Position numbers and translations under genes: made by a program. Positions 43,669-53,619 of a stretch of 64,000 bases of DNA are shown here, piece after piece (within the stretch, counting starts at the first letter, position 1; each line of letters starts with the position of its first letter). This DNA comes from Prostheceraeus crozeri (taxonomy: Eukaryota; Platyhelminthes; Polycladida; Euryleptidae): NCBI GenBank assembly GCA_907163375.1, contig CAJQUW010007403.1, positions 1 through 64,000 on the forward strand. The letters are read 5' to 3'. Under the pieces are notes generated by a model. That model was not told the origin of the DNA. It did no database searches and was given only the letters and a program-made list of their open reading frames with translations.

Positions 43669-46575
43669 TTGCGCAATCTACGTCGCCCCTGCCTCTCCTA
43701 TAGGCCTACACTTTCCTTGTTCTCGGCTCTACTTTCCTGCTTCCTGTGTGGATACATCACAATGACTTCATCACCTCGTCTGCACTATTCACGTTCCCAA
43801 ATCCTCAGCCTCCGGCGTGACTATCCCATTCCCCGTGTACAAAGAAGAGCCTTGTTCTATCATAGGATTCTTATCAGAACTCCGAAGTCAAATCCCAAGA
43901 AATGTGACGATCTACATGAGGATGTGTCATCTCGAAAGCCAAAACTGATGACTAAGCCCACACCCTCCGTTATGTTATTTAACGCCAGGTCCATATTCAA
44001 CAAAATTGATGAACTGAGACTTCGAGCTTCCAAGTTCACTCCCGACGTTATCTGCATTACCGAAACATGGCTCGACAACAGTATTGACAGTGAATCAATC
44101 TCCATCCCCAATTATCATCTGGTGAGATCTGACCATGACTGTCACGGTGGTGGTGTAGCCATCTACTGCAAATGTCATTTTTCTCGTATTGGAAGTCCTA
44201 CTAGCAGTGTTGATGGTCTGAAGTCGAGTATTTTGTGCTTATACTTGTACGAATTTGACGTCCATGTTTGTGTCTTGTATCATCCATACTGGGGAAATGT
44301 CAATTCTCATGATATAGTGATAGACTCTCTTCAATCGCTGGCAGACAACCTTTCGTCCAAACATGTTATCTTAACAGGAGATGTGAATGACCTGCGTCAT
44401 AAATTGTGTGACTTTTTTGTTTTGAACAACATGAAACAACTTGTCCAATTTCCTACTAGAGGAAAAAATGTTTTGGATATTTTTGCCTCAAGCCAGCCCC
44501 TCAGATTTGAACATCCTGTCCTCCTCTCCCCCATTGGTAGATCTGATCATAAAGGTATCCTTGTGAAAACTGTCGCTAACAAACCTGTTACTGTCACTAA
44601 GGTCAAAGTTAGGTCTTTCTCTCCCGCCTCCTTTGCTCAGTGCTATAGTGTCCTTCAGTCAATTGATTGGAACGCCTGTTGTCTTGATTTTGATGATATC
44701 AATGAAGCTATTGACGCCTTACAGTTTCTTCTTCTACAATTCTATCACTTCTTCTTTCCGGAAAAAACAGTCAGGATGAGAAGTTCTGATCCGTCTTTTG
44801 TTACTCCATCTCTTAAAGCCATTTCAGATGCTAGAGATAGGGCTCTCTCCCGTGGCAATTATCCCAAGTACCTGTGTCTTAGAGAAACATTTCTTTCAGA
44901 AGTGAAAAAATCCAAAATGAATCAGTTCCGTAGAATGAAGTCCTCTTCCCCTGCTGATAGCTGGAAAGTTATTAATGCGCAGATTAAGAACCGGCATGGA
45001 TCTTCTGACATCGACTATATCAAGGCCGTCACTCTCAGTGAAGATTTTCAATCCTTCTTCTCTGATCCTGACGTCGACTTCTTTCTTCAGGATGGGCCTT
45101 CTACTCCTACCCACATCCCCCTAATTCCCGAGACTAAAATTTTTGAATTGATAAGATCGTCCAAGTCGAATTCAGTCGGACCTGATGGTATTCCAGGATT
45201 CTTTTACAGGAAATTCCGCGATGTCTTGGTTGCGCCCTTGACCGTTCTATTTAACAGATGCCTTCAATCTGGTACCTTTCCTATTACCTGGAATTTGGCT
45301 AATGTCCTCCCTCTTCCGAAAGGCAATGGTGAATTCAGACCAATTTCGATCTTGCCTTTCCTCAGTAAAGTGGTTGAGCGCTTGATTCGTGATCAACTGC
45401 TTTTGCCGTCTATTTATTCTTTTGACTCACGGCAGTTTGGGTTCATTCCTAATTCGTTTGGGGGATGCACTAACGCTCTTCTCAGTCTTCGTTTGACTAT
45501 TCTGCAACATCTCAGCGCCAAGTCCTCCAACTCTTGCAAAATTCTCGCAGTAAACTTCAGAAAGGCCTTCAATTCGTTAAGTCACCTATCTGTTCTGAAC
45601 ACCCTTGTGACTGTTTTTCAATGCAATCCTTATATTGTTTCTTTGATTCAGTCCTTTTTGAAAGATCGTTTTCAGAGGGTCGCTACCAATGGTGCACAAG
45701 CTTTGTGGAAAGCTGTTTCCAGCGGAGTCCCTCAAGGGTCTATCTTGGGGGCTCTGTTGTTTGTCATGTACATTAATGATCTTCCTCATCTGACAAATAC
45801 CAAAATCATAGCTTACGCGGACGATATATCTCGTTGACCGGTCAGAATCGTCTTCCTCTTCTGTCTTTCAAGATGACATTGATATTTTTGTCGAGTGGGC
45901 TCAGAATAAGAAACTCCGCATCAATGAAGCAAAAACCAAGAGTCTCACTATTTCAGGCAAACCGACCTCTTCCTCTCCCACTCATATTCATGTGAATGGC
46001 ACTGTCATTGAAGATGTTCCTTCTCTCAAAATTTTGGGAATGTTTTTCTCCTCCGATAACATATGGGACGATCAATTTAATTTCCTGTACAAAAAATGTT
46101 GCCGGTCCCTATCATTAGTTAGACGGATTCGGTATAACTGTGGGCAAGGCGATATTGTTTGGCAGGCCAATAGCCGTTGGTCTTGTTTTTACCCATATTT
46201 CTTTCTGCCGGCCCGTTATTTGCGACCTAAAGAAGTCCCATGTGAAAAAACTTGAACGACTTGATCGCGTTGCTCGTCGTTGGGCCAATGTCAATTTTAA
46301 ATGCGATTTTCATCAAATGCTTAATAACATCTGTATGCGACTGATTCGTAAAGTTTCTAGGTTTTCTGCATGCCATCCTTTATCTGAATTTTTTGTTGTC
46401 AGATCCACTGATTCCCAAATCAGATCTCGGACAAAATTGTTATGCTTTCAACGGAGATCGTCTGTTTACAACAATTCATTTATTAAGTATTCGAAATTTT
46501 CATGATTTGTGAACCATGCCATATACCGCTCGTTGTATTGGTGAATAAAGTCTCTTTATTATTATTATCATAAAT
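43669..46575 (+). mobile_element. CR1/Crack-type LINE, recently broken
   Basis: A long first frame (43669-45837; first ATG 43762) has endonuclease motifs (FNARSIFNKIDEL, ITETWLD, LTGDVND, GRSDHKG). Reverse transcriptase motifs follow (KSNSVGPDGIPG, FRPISILPFLSKVVERL, SGVPQGSILGALLFVMYIND, YADD). One base change of register after YADDIS and another near 46140 separate it from the thumb (KILGMFFSSDN) and tail (KLERLDRVARRW). The catalytic Asp of motif A is Asn (LAVNFRKAFN). It ends at AATAAAG followed by TTATTATTATTATC. No ORF1 is present, so it is 5'-truncated. Confidence 0.88.
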
Positions 46576-47618
46576 TTGTTCATTTTTGTATATTCCAGTC
46601 ATAGATCTGACATCATTGTTAAGTTGATTTCTCTGGATCATCAAAATGCAACACTAGTATGATAAATTATATAGAATAACAAAATAATTAAATTAATGTT
46701 AAATGTGATGGGTTGTGAATAAATGAAGTTTACAGAATTTTAAATAGACTTTTATCAGAAATAAATAGACCAGCATGCCTATAATTATACGCCCTGAGCT
46801 TCTAGAAATACTTGGATAATGCATGTAAAAGGACTTAAAACACGTAGAGAATAACTTCTCCAAAAAATACGATATTCAATTTCAAAAAGACTGAAAAACA
46901 TATTTTAACAACTCTGTTGATCACTTTATATGATGGTAAAACCAATGATGGGCTACCAAAAGGATAAAATAAAGCAATAACCTCATAATCTTAGGTTCTG
47001 ATTTTTCGATCGTGGGTATTTGATCTTGGCTCTTGGGAACCTACCCAAGACTTTACCAAAGATCATGGATGGGCCTTTCAAACCCAAGATTTTACCCAAC
47101 TTGGTTTGTACTCATGAATACCTTTTAAATACATTGAAACCGTCTGACATCGTAGAAGCAATTATTTTTTTTGCCAACAATAAAAAATGAAATTCGTCAA
47201 AATTTCAAATATGTCTGTTAAAAATGGTGATCCATAATTTTCAATTGCGATTTATATTACGAAGATGAGTGAGTTGGAGCGAGTGAATACCACCATTAAT
47301 GATGTTGCATTGCACATTTCATGAAATTGGGAATAATTATTAGTATCGAAGGAGGGATCAATTTCTCCCCTCTCTCTCAGGATCTCGTAGAGCTTCAGAG
47401 CTCGATGCGGATAGGTTAAAACAGCGATATTGAAAAATAAATGCTTAGATAAATCAAAAGTATCTATGTTTTGCTCACAATTGCTGGCCACGGCATACCA
47501 GATAGTTGCTTGTAAGCTCCAAAATACCATAAGCTTGCTTCGCTTACTAAACCGATCATCTGAAATGATTCAATTCAAAATAAAAGAACATATTGTCGTT
47601 GAACATTCAGATCCTTAC
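46576..47618. other. Intronic sequence next to the DTD exon
   Basis: No gene supported. A 92-codon minus-strand frame at 47252-47530 is open and lies near the host exon on the same strand, but it has no GT8 motif and no matching splice sites that I can find. Confidence 0.45.
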
Positions 47619-47702
47619 CTGCGAATCGTTAAATTTATCAAAGGTTTTCCATAGCTCCAAAATATTCGAAATGAAAACCACGTCAGTGTCCATGATGATA
47701 AC
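47619..47702 (-). CDS. LARGE-like GT8 glycosyltransferase, DTD exon
   Basis: The 28-codon exon starts after GATTTTAAG and ends CAG before GTAAGG, phase 0 at both ends. It reads VIIMDTDVVFISNILELW, then TFDKFNDSQ. This is the LARGE block VIVLDTD-TFATDIAELW...F, in which DTD binds the manganese and UDP-sugar. It joins directly to exon 61956-62051 (...VEK/VII). Its presence on the same strand and in the right order ties the exons 14 kb upstream and 35 kb downstream into one gene. Confidence 0.9.
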
Positions 47703-48159
47703 CTTAAAATCAAATTTGAAAAGGAATTGATTACATTCTCAACTTGATCCATACCGATTCTGGAGCATAATGAAATCACAGACGCAATGTTGCCCTATTC
47801 CCTCTTCCATGTCTCAGAAAGCATACGGAGCTGGAAGTGAGTAATGGATCTGACATACAGTGGAGTACGTACTTTGTAAGAGAAAATGACTTTTTTCATG
47901 TTTATAAAATTTGGAAAAGCCAAGTAGAAGTTTTTAACTTCTTTGATTTTTTTATCTATATATTTCGGCTATTCATGTTCATGTGCCATAGCCATTTTCA
48001 AGAAAACTGTGACATGTGTACACAAGAAATTAACATGAATACAAGCAACTTTTAAAATCCTTTCCAAATCATTTAAATGTGACAATTGGCCAAGACATTT
48101 TCTCTCAAACTGAACACTCCTGTGGAAAGAGGAGCAGAGTTATCTTCAGGGTTATAATT
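47703..48159. other. Intronic sequence left of element V
   Basis: No coding or repeat feature supported. The six bases before the element start are ATAATT; no matching right-hand duplication was found. Confidence 0.45.
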
Positions 48160-48740
48160 AGTAGTAAGCAAACCTCCACAATAAACACAGCGCCCCCCCC
48201 TCGGGAGAGATAGTCTAGTTCGACCATCGAGGTTGACTTGGGCGGCCGACCAGGTTGTCGTGTTCAGATTTTGGAAAATGTCGAAAAATGACAGAGTTAA
48301 CGCGAATTTGGGATGTTTTGGGCTGTATAGCTAAAACGAAACATCGGATGGGAAAACGGAGGGCAGATTCGGATTCAGCGTCAAATTCTGCATCGGTATG
48401 GTGAATTTGAAAGCCATCGGTGAGAAAACATTTTGAGGACGTCCCCCCCCCCTCGGCAGCGTTGCTTCCAACTTCGGTTCTAGAGATCGCAGAAAGTTGT
48501 GCAATAGCTCGTTGGAAAGCTAAGAGTGAGACAAATTCAGTGGAAGAAACGGCTTGTCCATATCTGCCTTCGTTTAGATGTGAGATGCCATTTAAGATTT
48601 GGGAAATATTAGAAATTGGCGAAAAAACGACAGAGTTAACGGCGAATTTGAGATGTTTTGGGCTATAGCGGCTACACAACAGCTCCAATGGCAGATCTGA
48701 GACCAGATTTGGAATCAGCGTCACATTCTTCATTGGTAGG
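48160..48740 (+). repeat. Left terminal repeat domain of element V
   Basis: This holds the inverted counterpart of 1-125, then two diverged units of GACAGAGTTAACG, GAATTTG, GATGTTTTGGGCTATAG (at 48288 and 48629) with CGATGGGAAAACGGAG-like and CTCGTTGGAAAGCTAAGAG blocks between. The same blocks recur on the other strand at 4537-5236. Poly-C runs occur at 48189 and 48443. The long minus-strand open frame here is a repeat by-product. Confidence 0.65.
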
Positions 48741-48808
48741 GCGATTTTCAGTTCAATCGAAACTCTAGAATCGGAGATAGAAGCGTTTAAAGTTTTGGAT
48801 GATTGAGA

Positions 48809-48891
48809 TTACGTCATCAGCTGATTGCCACAAACTATATAAGCTGGCAACCGAAAGAGAAATTTTCATTAAGACGAGAGATTGACAGAGG
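48809..48891 (+). promoter_or_regulatory. Core promoter and 5' UTR exon of the first element V gene
   Basis: TTACGTCA (48809-48816), a CRE/ATF half-type site, lies upstream of a TATA box TATATAAG (48836-48843). About 25-30 bp later the transcript should start. A strong donor AG/GTAGGT lies at 48890/48891. The acceptor TTCCTTTACAG at 49569 precedes the ATG at 49573, so the leader would be spliced across a 679 bp intron. Confidence 0.6.
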
Positions 48892-49572
48892 TAGGTTGTC
48901 TCTCCGGAGCTCTGATGATGGCAACGGAAATTTCAAAATCAGGAAACCGACTTAGAAAATTTCATTGCTGATATCAGCTAAGGTGTCAGACTTATAGGTT
49001 AGCCAGTATATGGCTTGTGATCACTTTGATCAAGTAGGTCCAATAATTATAAACGGTGTATCTTCGGTTCTAGTACACCAATTGAGTTGATTCAAAAAAG
49101 GTTCGATAGCCATTGATCAGACCTATATTTACAGGCTACCTATAAAATTTCATAAGTAGTACTAAATGCCGAAAAAATTTAATTCGCTATTTTTGGCGAT
49201 TTTTCGGGGTTTTCAAACCTTCTGATTTCAATAAAGGCCTTTATAAAGTTGTCAGAGGCGAGCTTCGGCTCGAGACTTGCTTCCTGATGTAAATATCTCC
49301 AACGGTTTTCATGTCAAACTGGACGTCCGAATACCAACACAGTGATATGACGCACGCTCTGTCCGCGGGAGGTTGGATTTGAGGGCCGAGCCCTTGGAGT
49401 CGGGATACATTCCCTCTGATAATGCCTGTAACGGATTCATCAGCCTAGCCTGTCTATCCTCAAGTATTGAATGACATATTAGTTGTATTTTAAAATGATT
49501 ATCAATGTATTCATTCGTTGAAGTTATAAATGCTATAAGTAGTAATTCTATTTCATCCTTCCTTTACAGAAA

Positions 49573-50031
49573 ATGGGAGGAAATTCCAGATTTTTATTCA
49601 AGAAATGTTCTTGCGCAGAAATTAAGAGAGTCGGCGAATTTAAACGTCACATAAATAAATACAAGAACACGCCTCATATTCATGAGGAAAGAGGTGTTGT
49701 TTCTGGCTGCACACATTGCCAAAAATTTTTGAAAGGCAAGGATCATGAGGCATTTTACATTGCCCACGCCGAATGTCCGATTAAGAAGGTTGCCAACTAC
49801 GCGTCATCCGACATCGGCAAATTGATCGCACCCTACTTCGAAACAACAGTCGATCTAGACGCAGCGCTACAAGATGCGATCGCAAATATTTTATCTCCTG
49901 CTGCACCGACCACTACAGAACAACTAAGTGGATCGGAAAGCTCAGACGACTCCGATTCTGAGGAGGTCGTCATTAATAGGAAAGAGGAAGACGTAGGAAA
50001 GCCATCAAACCAGTCTTCCCCTATTAAGTAA
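49573..50031 (+). CDS. Unrecognised Cys/His-rich protein of element V
   Basis: The 152-codon frame starts three bases after a good splice acceptor. Residues 12-75 contain CSC, HINKYKN, HIHEE, GCTHCQ, a further His and AECPIKK, a spacing that suggests a zinc-binding fold. An acidic Ser/Asp-rich tail (SESSDDSDSEE) near residue 125 is typical of a disordered, phosphorylatable region. I do not recognise the family. The coding segment at 50257-50643 lies in the same transcription unit, and the unit as a whole looks broken by about one to three breaks. Confidence 0.6.
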   Translation: MGGNSRFLFKKCSCAEIKRVGEFKRHINKYKNTPHIHEERGVVSGCTHCQKFLKGKDHEAFYIAHAECPIKKVANYASSDIGKLIAPYFETTVDLDAALQDAIANILSPAAPTTTEQLSGSESSDDSDSEEVVINRKEEDVGKPSNQSSPIK

Positions 50032-50256
50032 GGGATCACGCAGCAGTCTTTCCAGTAAAAAAATGGGATCAAGCAGCAGACAGAGAGCTGGAACAAAGAT
50101 GCCGAAGTCGCAAAAGTGAGCCAGGAGAACGCACTTCCCAAATTGAAGGACGAACTGGCTCGTTAAAAGAACGAATGTGCGGCTCTTAGGGATGAAAATT
50201 TTCATCTCAAGGGTCAGGTAGCTGAGATTCGGGCCCTGAAGACTCAAGTCTTAAAT

Positions 50257-50643
50257 TTGGAACCTTTCCGCGCAAGGGCGCTTAGCAGCGAAAAACGTGT
50301 CACTGAGCACGCCACCTACATAAAGACACTAAAAGCTCAGGAAGAGATGTTAAAACTTGAGCAACTCAAGATAAGCCTCACTGAGAGCCAGAAGAATGAG
50401 GAGAGACGAACAACGCTCCACCTTCTCGTTGTCAACAGCGGAATTGTCGACAATATTATAATTGAGAGTGAGGACCTGGACACCACATTTGAGTGCTACG
50501 ATGAGGCGATGGCGGAGATGCGCTGCCTATACATCTCTATTAAACATGATGGTGAAATTAGGGAGCTGCGCCACCGCAAGCGGAAACTGCCGGCCAAATA
50601 TCTTCCCCATCCACCGCCATCGAAGGTTCAACGAACCGATTAA
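50257..50643 (+). pseudogene. Coiled-coil protein segment of element V (fossil)
   Basis: The frame encodes Lys/Glu/Leu-rich helical sequence with heptad character (EEMLKLEQLKISLTESQKNEE). An acidic patch and a basic C-terminus (RHRKRKLPAKYLPHP) that could act as a nuclear localisation signal follow. Similar coiled-coil coding character extends upstream to about 50090, so this is the end of a larger product. It has no family assignment. After the stop a 64 bp intron (50655-50718, GTAAGT/TTTTTCAG) lies in the 3' UTR. Confidence 0.55.
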
Positions 50644-50727
50644 GTTAATTTATGGTAAGTTTAAATATCATCTCTATCATTTGAATATAATTTCATCTAT
50701 TTTCTTTCTATTTTTCAGATGCGACGT

Positions 50728-50850
50728 GAACGAATCAACGGTCTTTAAGAGGCCACCATGGGACAAAAAGTGATAGTACCTCCGCGTGGTTAGCCCTGGA
50801 AAGACTTTGGTCTGACTGAATCTATCACACAAGTAAAAGAAATATAATCA
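50728..50850 (+). repeat. 3' UTR direct repeat, copy 1, with histone-like stem-loop
   Basis: About 120 bp shared with 51191-51313. It contains a hairpin GGTCTTTAAGAGGCC (50740-50754) followed by ACCA and, about 10 nt later, the purine-rich ACAAAAAGTGA. That order resembles a metazoan histone mRNA 3' end (GGCTCTTTTCAGAGCC, ACCCA, then a U7-binding purine element), though the hairpin is one base shorter. Confidence 0.6.
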
Positions 50851-50862
50851 TGTCTTTGTCTC

Positions 50863-50890
50863 AGAGAGGCATATAAACCATTGCCTCTCT
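50863..50890 (+). promoter_or_regulatory. TATA box within an inverted repeat
   Basis: AGAGAGGCA and TGCCTCTCT flank ATATAAACCAT, placing the TATA element (about 50871-50877) in the loop of a 9 bp inverted repeat, 38 bp upstream of the ATG at 50915. This is the promoter of the 87-codon gene. Confidence 0.65.
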
Positions 50891-50914
50891 TTCATTTTCA
50901 TTTTAAACTCCATC

Positions 50915-51178
50915 ATGCAGACGCCAAACACGCTAGTCAGCTCTCCTGACAAGCCTCGGTTAAAGCCGAGAAATTTATTTTATGAGATTTCGCAGATGGA
51001 GGGGCAAGAGAGAATTTACAACAATCTTGCTCGAATCGACTCATCGGCTACCGATGATGTCGATTCAACAGAGTGGGGATATATACCGCCCTCTGACAGT
51101 CGGATGGAAGTAGAGGAGATGGATGCCGCTGACATAGAGAGATTAAAAGTCTCTCTCAGCGGAATCAGCCAAATCTAG
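50915..51178 (+). CDS. Unrecognised 87-residue acidic protein of element V
   Basis: The frame runs from the first ATG after the TATA box at 50871 to TAG. The protein is acidic, with a basic N-terminal patch (KPRLKPRNLFYEISQMEGQE), then DSSATDDVDSTEWGYIPPSD and a C-terminal helix (MDAADIERLKVSL). No known family. The spacing of TATA, start, stop, repeated 3' element and AATAAA (51299-51304) within 450 bp makes this a convincing compact gene. Confidence 0.65.
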   Translation: MQTPNTLVSSPDKPRLKPRNLFYEISQMEGQERIYNNLARIDSSATDDVDSTEWGYIPPSDSRMEVEEMDAADIERLKVSLSGISQI

Positions 51179-51190
51179 GCATGCATCCGA

Positions 51191-51313
51191 GAACGAACCA
51201 TCGGTCTTTAAGAGACCACCATGAGACAAAAAGTGATAGTACCTCCTCGTGGTTTGTCCTGGACAAACTTCGGTCTGACTGAATCCATCACACAGATAAA
51301 TAAAATGTAATCA
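51191..51313 (+). repeat. 3' UTR direct repeat, copy 2, with histone-like stem-loop
   Basis: This copy has the stronger hairpin, GGTCTTTAAGAGACC (51203-51217), with a perfect 5 bp GGTCT/AGACC stem, then ACCA and ACAAAAAGTGA. It ends with an AATAAA at 51299-51304. Both copies lie at gene 3' ends in the same orientation, 463 bp apart. Confidence 0.65.
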
Positions 51314-51339
51314 CAAAGCTGTATCTGTTATCAGACAAC

Positions 51340-51780
51340 TTTAACGTTGCATGGTACGGAGAATTTCGGCATAATTCTTCCTGTTGGTGAGCGTTCTTTC
51401 GAGACAGCGGACGATATCGTAGAGATGAGTGTGGCAAGGGCTTGAGACTCCATTAATCCGACTTTCCAACGGTCGTCGTGGTCTCTTCGCTCAACGTAGC
51501 ACTTTGAATGCCAATCGGTTGAGTCTTAGCTATCTGCCGCAGGTTACTTTTTAAATTCTCCATTGCATGCGTTATCTGAGAATGAATCATGAGTTCTCTT
51601 AAGATTTGCCTCTATCATTGAGGCTAAATGATGAAGGGATGAAATGGGAGGGCACTCTTGCGCCACACGCAAACATATGCATCTTCTCTCTTTACTAATG
51701 ATACGATCTCTTTTGGTAGAAAAGTAGACCGATAATAAATGTGATGAAATTCGCAACTACGTATACAATTAACCCCATAT
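51340..51780. repeat. Noncoding block of element V shared with 2560-3270 (inverted)
   Basis: Its reverse complement matches two tandem copies on the left side of the window. Frames here are not conserved in the other copies, so I regard it as noncoding. It separates the rightward genes from the mirrored pair. Confidence 0.6.
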
Positions 51781-51857
51781 CTAAATTCTTCCCTCTATTT
51801 CCATTTCGAGATCAATACATTGCAAAAACAAAGACATGTAGTATGTAGGTTCATTTT

Positions 51858-52106
51858 TCACTCAAAGTTGAGAGGGATCACTTTTAAATTTGGATAGATT
51901 GTAAAATGTTTTGGGCGCTTGGGAGGACCTGGCATTTTTCTCTCACGCGTCGTTTTTGGTGTGAATTCACCATCAGTCCACACAATTTTTTCAATGACGA
52001 CGACTTTCTCGCGGGACTCCTCCTCCTGTTCACAGTTGTCTTGATCCCACTCGTCAATGACTTCAAATATTTGGTTAAATATTTCCAATGCTTGAGAGTT
52101 TGACAT
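51858..52106 (-). CDS. Small element V protein, paralog 1 of a mirrored pair
   Basis: The 82-codon frame reads leftward. Its second half (KIVWTDGEFTPKTTRERKM, then PKRPKHF-IYPNLKVIPL) is clearly homologous to the rightward gene at 52284. The N-terminal half is acidic with a Cys and FEVIDEWDQDN. The TATA box TATATAAG (52158-52165) lies 58-59 bp from the ATG. The family is unknown. The short basic core could bind nucleic acid, but that is only inference. Confidence 0.75.
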   Translation of the reverse strand: MSNSQALEIFNQIFEVIDEWDQDNCEQEEESREKVVVIEKIVWTDGEFTPKTTRERKMPGPPKRPKHFTIYPNLKVIPLNFE

Positions 52107-52283
52107 GTTAGTCTGCTAGTTCGTATAACGTGATTGAGAAGTGCTGCAATCGTTTCACTTATATAGTTATTTAACAATGATTCTCTCATCAGCCAATCAG
52201 AATTATTCTAATTTAAATTAAGACTATATATCTCAGAAGATTGTAACACTTCTCATTCACATTGTACGAACTAGGAGTCTAAC
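52107..52283. promoter_or_regulatory. Divergent promoter between the two paralogs
   Basis: The 177 bp spacer holds two outward-facing TATA boxes: TATATAAG (52158-52165, minus) and TATATAT (52226-52232, plus). Each lies about 58 bp from its ATG. Reading outward from each box, the leaders share CACTTCTCA, TCAC, T(A/G)TACGAACTAG and AG-CTAAC before the ATG. The duplication therefore included promoter and leader as well as the coding sequence. Confidence 0.8.
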
Positions 52284-52520
52284 ATGGCAAAGTCAGAAAC
52301 ATCAAGTAATTTTGTGATCATCAATGAGTGGGTTGAAGGCAAATGTGGACAGAAGGAGACTTACGACAAAGACAAGACTGTAAGAATTGTCTGGATAGAC
52401 GAAGAATGGACACCGAAGACAACACGTGTGAGAAAAGCGCCAGATGCCCCTAAACGACTAAGGTGCTACAAAGTTTACAAAGACTTAGAGATTCTTTCAC
52501 TTGACTTTTTCTCGCTATAA
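52284..52520 (+). CDS. Small element V protein, paralog 2 of a mirrored pair
   Basis: The 78-codon frame shares VI-EW, IVW-D-E-TPKTTR-RK, PKR and L-LDF with the leftward gene. The shared core is about residues 12-75, roughly 45-50% identical by eye in the best part. It is basic with a C-terminal hydrophobic run. The stop is followed 20 bp later by AATAAA (52542-52547). The gene looks whole. Function unknown. Confidence 0.78.
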   Translation: MAKSETSSNFVIINEWVEGKCGQKETYDKDKTVRIVWIDEEWTPKTTRVRKAPDAPKRLRCYKVYKDLEILSLDFFSL

Positions 52521-52770
52521 AGTACATGTACTTAAATTGTGAATAAATCTAAAGAAATACATGTCTCTGTTTTTTGATATTCAATCCCTTTATCATTTTT
52601 CCTCAGTAATAGAGGTAGTACTTAGGAAAGACTGATTGTATCTATTATCAGGTGCTATGATTTATACTGAGCTGTCAAATGATTAGATTTTTCACTATGA
52701 TGTTGATGACTACATTACCCAGAAATAAGTGAAAACAGACAGTATAACAAATGAAACATATATTCAGAAA

Positions 52771-53169
52771 TTACAAATAATTTAGAAGCTCTTCTGGAGT
52801 CACATTGTCCCACAGTGATTCACAGTTATCACACCTGCATTTCAGCTGTCGCAGTGTTTCCTCGGCTGCAGCCAATCCACCAAATACATGGTCCCATTCA
52901 ATCTTGTTCCTGGGTTGAGACGATGGACTATACCATCTCCTTATGTCATGGAGAAGGCTGATATCATCCTCTTCCGATACATCCTCCTTGTTATATAGTA
53001 GGTACTTCCACCTCACATACACCATTTCCATCTCCTCTTCCTCAGTCAGAGTCGGATATTCCAAGCTTGGAATGTCCTCCATTGTTTCCTTCTTCTCCAA
53101 CTTCACCTTCTTTGGAGCGGGAGGGCAAGTTGATGTGTCCACGGAGAGAGTTGCTTTTGGTGAATTCAT
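52771..53169 (-). CDS. Unrecognised 132-residue protein of element V
   Basis: The minus-strand frame encodes a basic proline-rich start with a nuclear-localisation-like APKKVKLEKKE. A Glu-rich segment (LTEEEEMEMVYVRWKYLL) and a C-terminal half with RRWYSPSSQPRNK, WDHVFGGL and a Cys cluster CRCDNC (about residues 112-117) follow. No known family. It shares a 230 bp intergenic region with the rightward gene at 53401. Confidence 0.65.
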   Translation of the reverse strand: MNSPKATLSVDTSTCPPAPKKVKLEKKETMEDIPSLEYPTLTEEEEMEMVYVRWKYLLYNKEDVSEEDDISLLHDIRRWYSPSSQPRNKIEWDHVFGGLAAAEETLRQLKCRCDNCESLWDNVTPEELLNYL

Positions 53170-53223
53170 GACTTCAAATTGTATGCTATAAACTTGATTT
53201 CTTAGTGCTTAAGTACAAGTAAG

Positions 53224-53300
53224 TAGCCAATCAAATGAATAGCCAATGAATGCCGAGTATGAGAGTATATAAAAGGGTGGAAACAGACCTATTTTTCATT
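53224..53300 (+). promoter_or_regulatory. Promoter with two CCAAT boxes and a TATA box
   Basis: Two AGCCAAT sites (CCAAT at 53227-53231 and 53243-53247) lie 16 bp apart, followed 20 bp later by TATATAAAA (53266-53274). This is a strong eukaryotic RNA polymerase II promoter for the rightward gene. CCAAT boxes work in both orientations and may also serve the leftward gene at 53169. Confidence 0.7.
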
Positions 53301-53400
53301 CTATATTTGAGACGTGCTGAGAATAACTGAAGTCTCTATTTTGATAGACTATACAATTTTCTGACATTGAAGTATCATATTTAAACCTGTTTTCGTTGAA

Positions 53401-53619
53401 ATGGTAAGTTGAAGATTTCCTCACTCATCTCCCTCAAACGTTTGGCTAATAGCATCTTTCTCAATTTCAGGCACCTACTTCATCACCAAAACGCTCCCTT
53501 CTCGAGGAAACTTTAGAGCTGTTAAGTGAATGTAGGTTATAACAATAAACTATAACTTTAATAGAGATGATAGAATGATTTCTCTTTCAGGTGATGTTAG
53601 TACCAGCTCAGGCGGTCAG
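53401..53619 (+). pseudogene. 5' part of a spliced element V gene, cut by the TIR element (fossil)
   Basis: The ATG at 53401 abuts a strong donor (ATG/GTAAGT). A 61 bp exon (53471-53531) lies between canonical sites and encodes a short Ser/Leu/Glu-rich stretch with SPKRSLLEETLELL. A third exon starts at 53591 after TCTCTTTCAG and ends where the TIR element begins. Introns are 67 and 59 bp. C2H2-finger coding sequence appears beyond the far end of the insert at 61393. The gene is broken by this insertion. Confidence 0.6.

Noticed and set aside
47252-47530. 92-codon minus-strand frame next to the DTD exon as another LARGE exon
   Set aside because: It encodes none of the LARGE blocks expected at that place and lies downstream of the DTD exon without usable splice sites.
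48215-48733. 172-codon minus-strand open frame
   Set aside because: It lies wholly in the terminal repeat domain of element V and has no match in the inverted copy.
48160-53619. Firm assignment of element V to Polintons
   Set aside because: Only the AGT-type ends fit. No polymerase B, integrase, packaging ATPase, protease or capsid sequence is recognisable, and the right end is missing.
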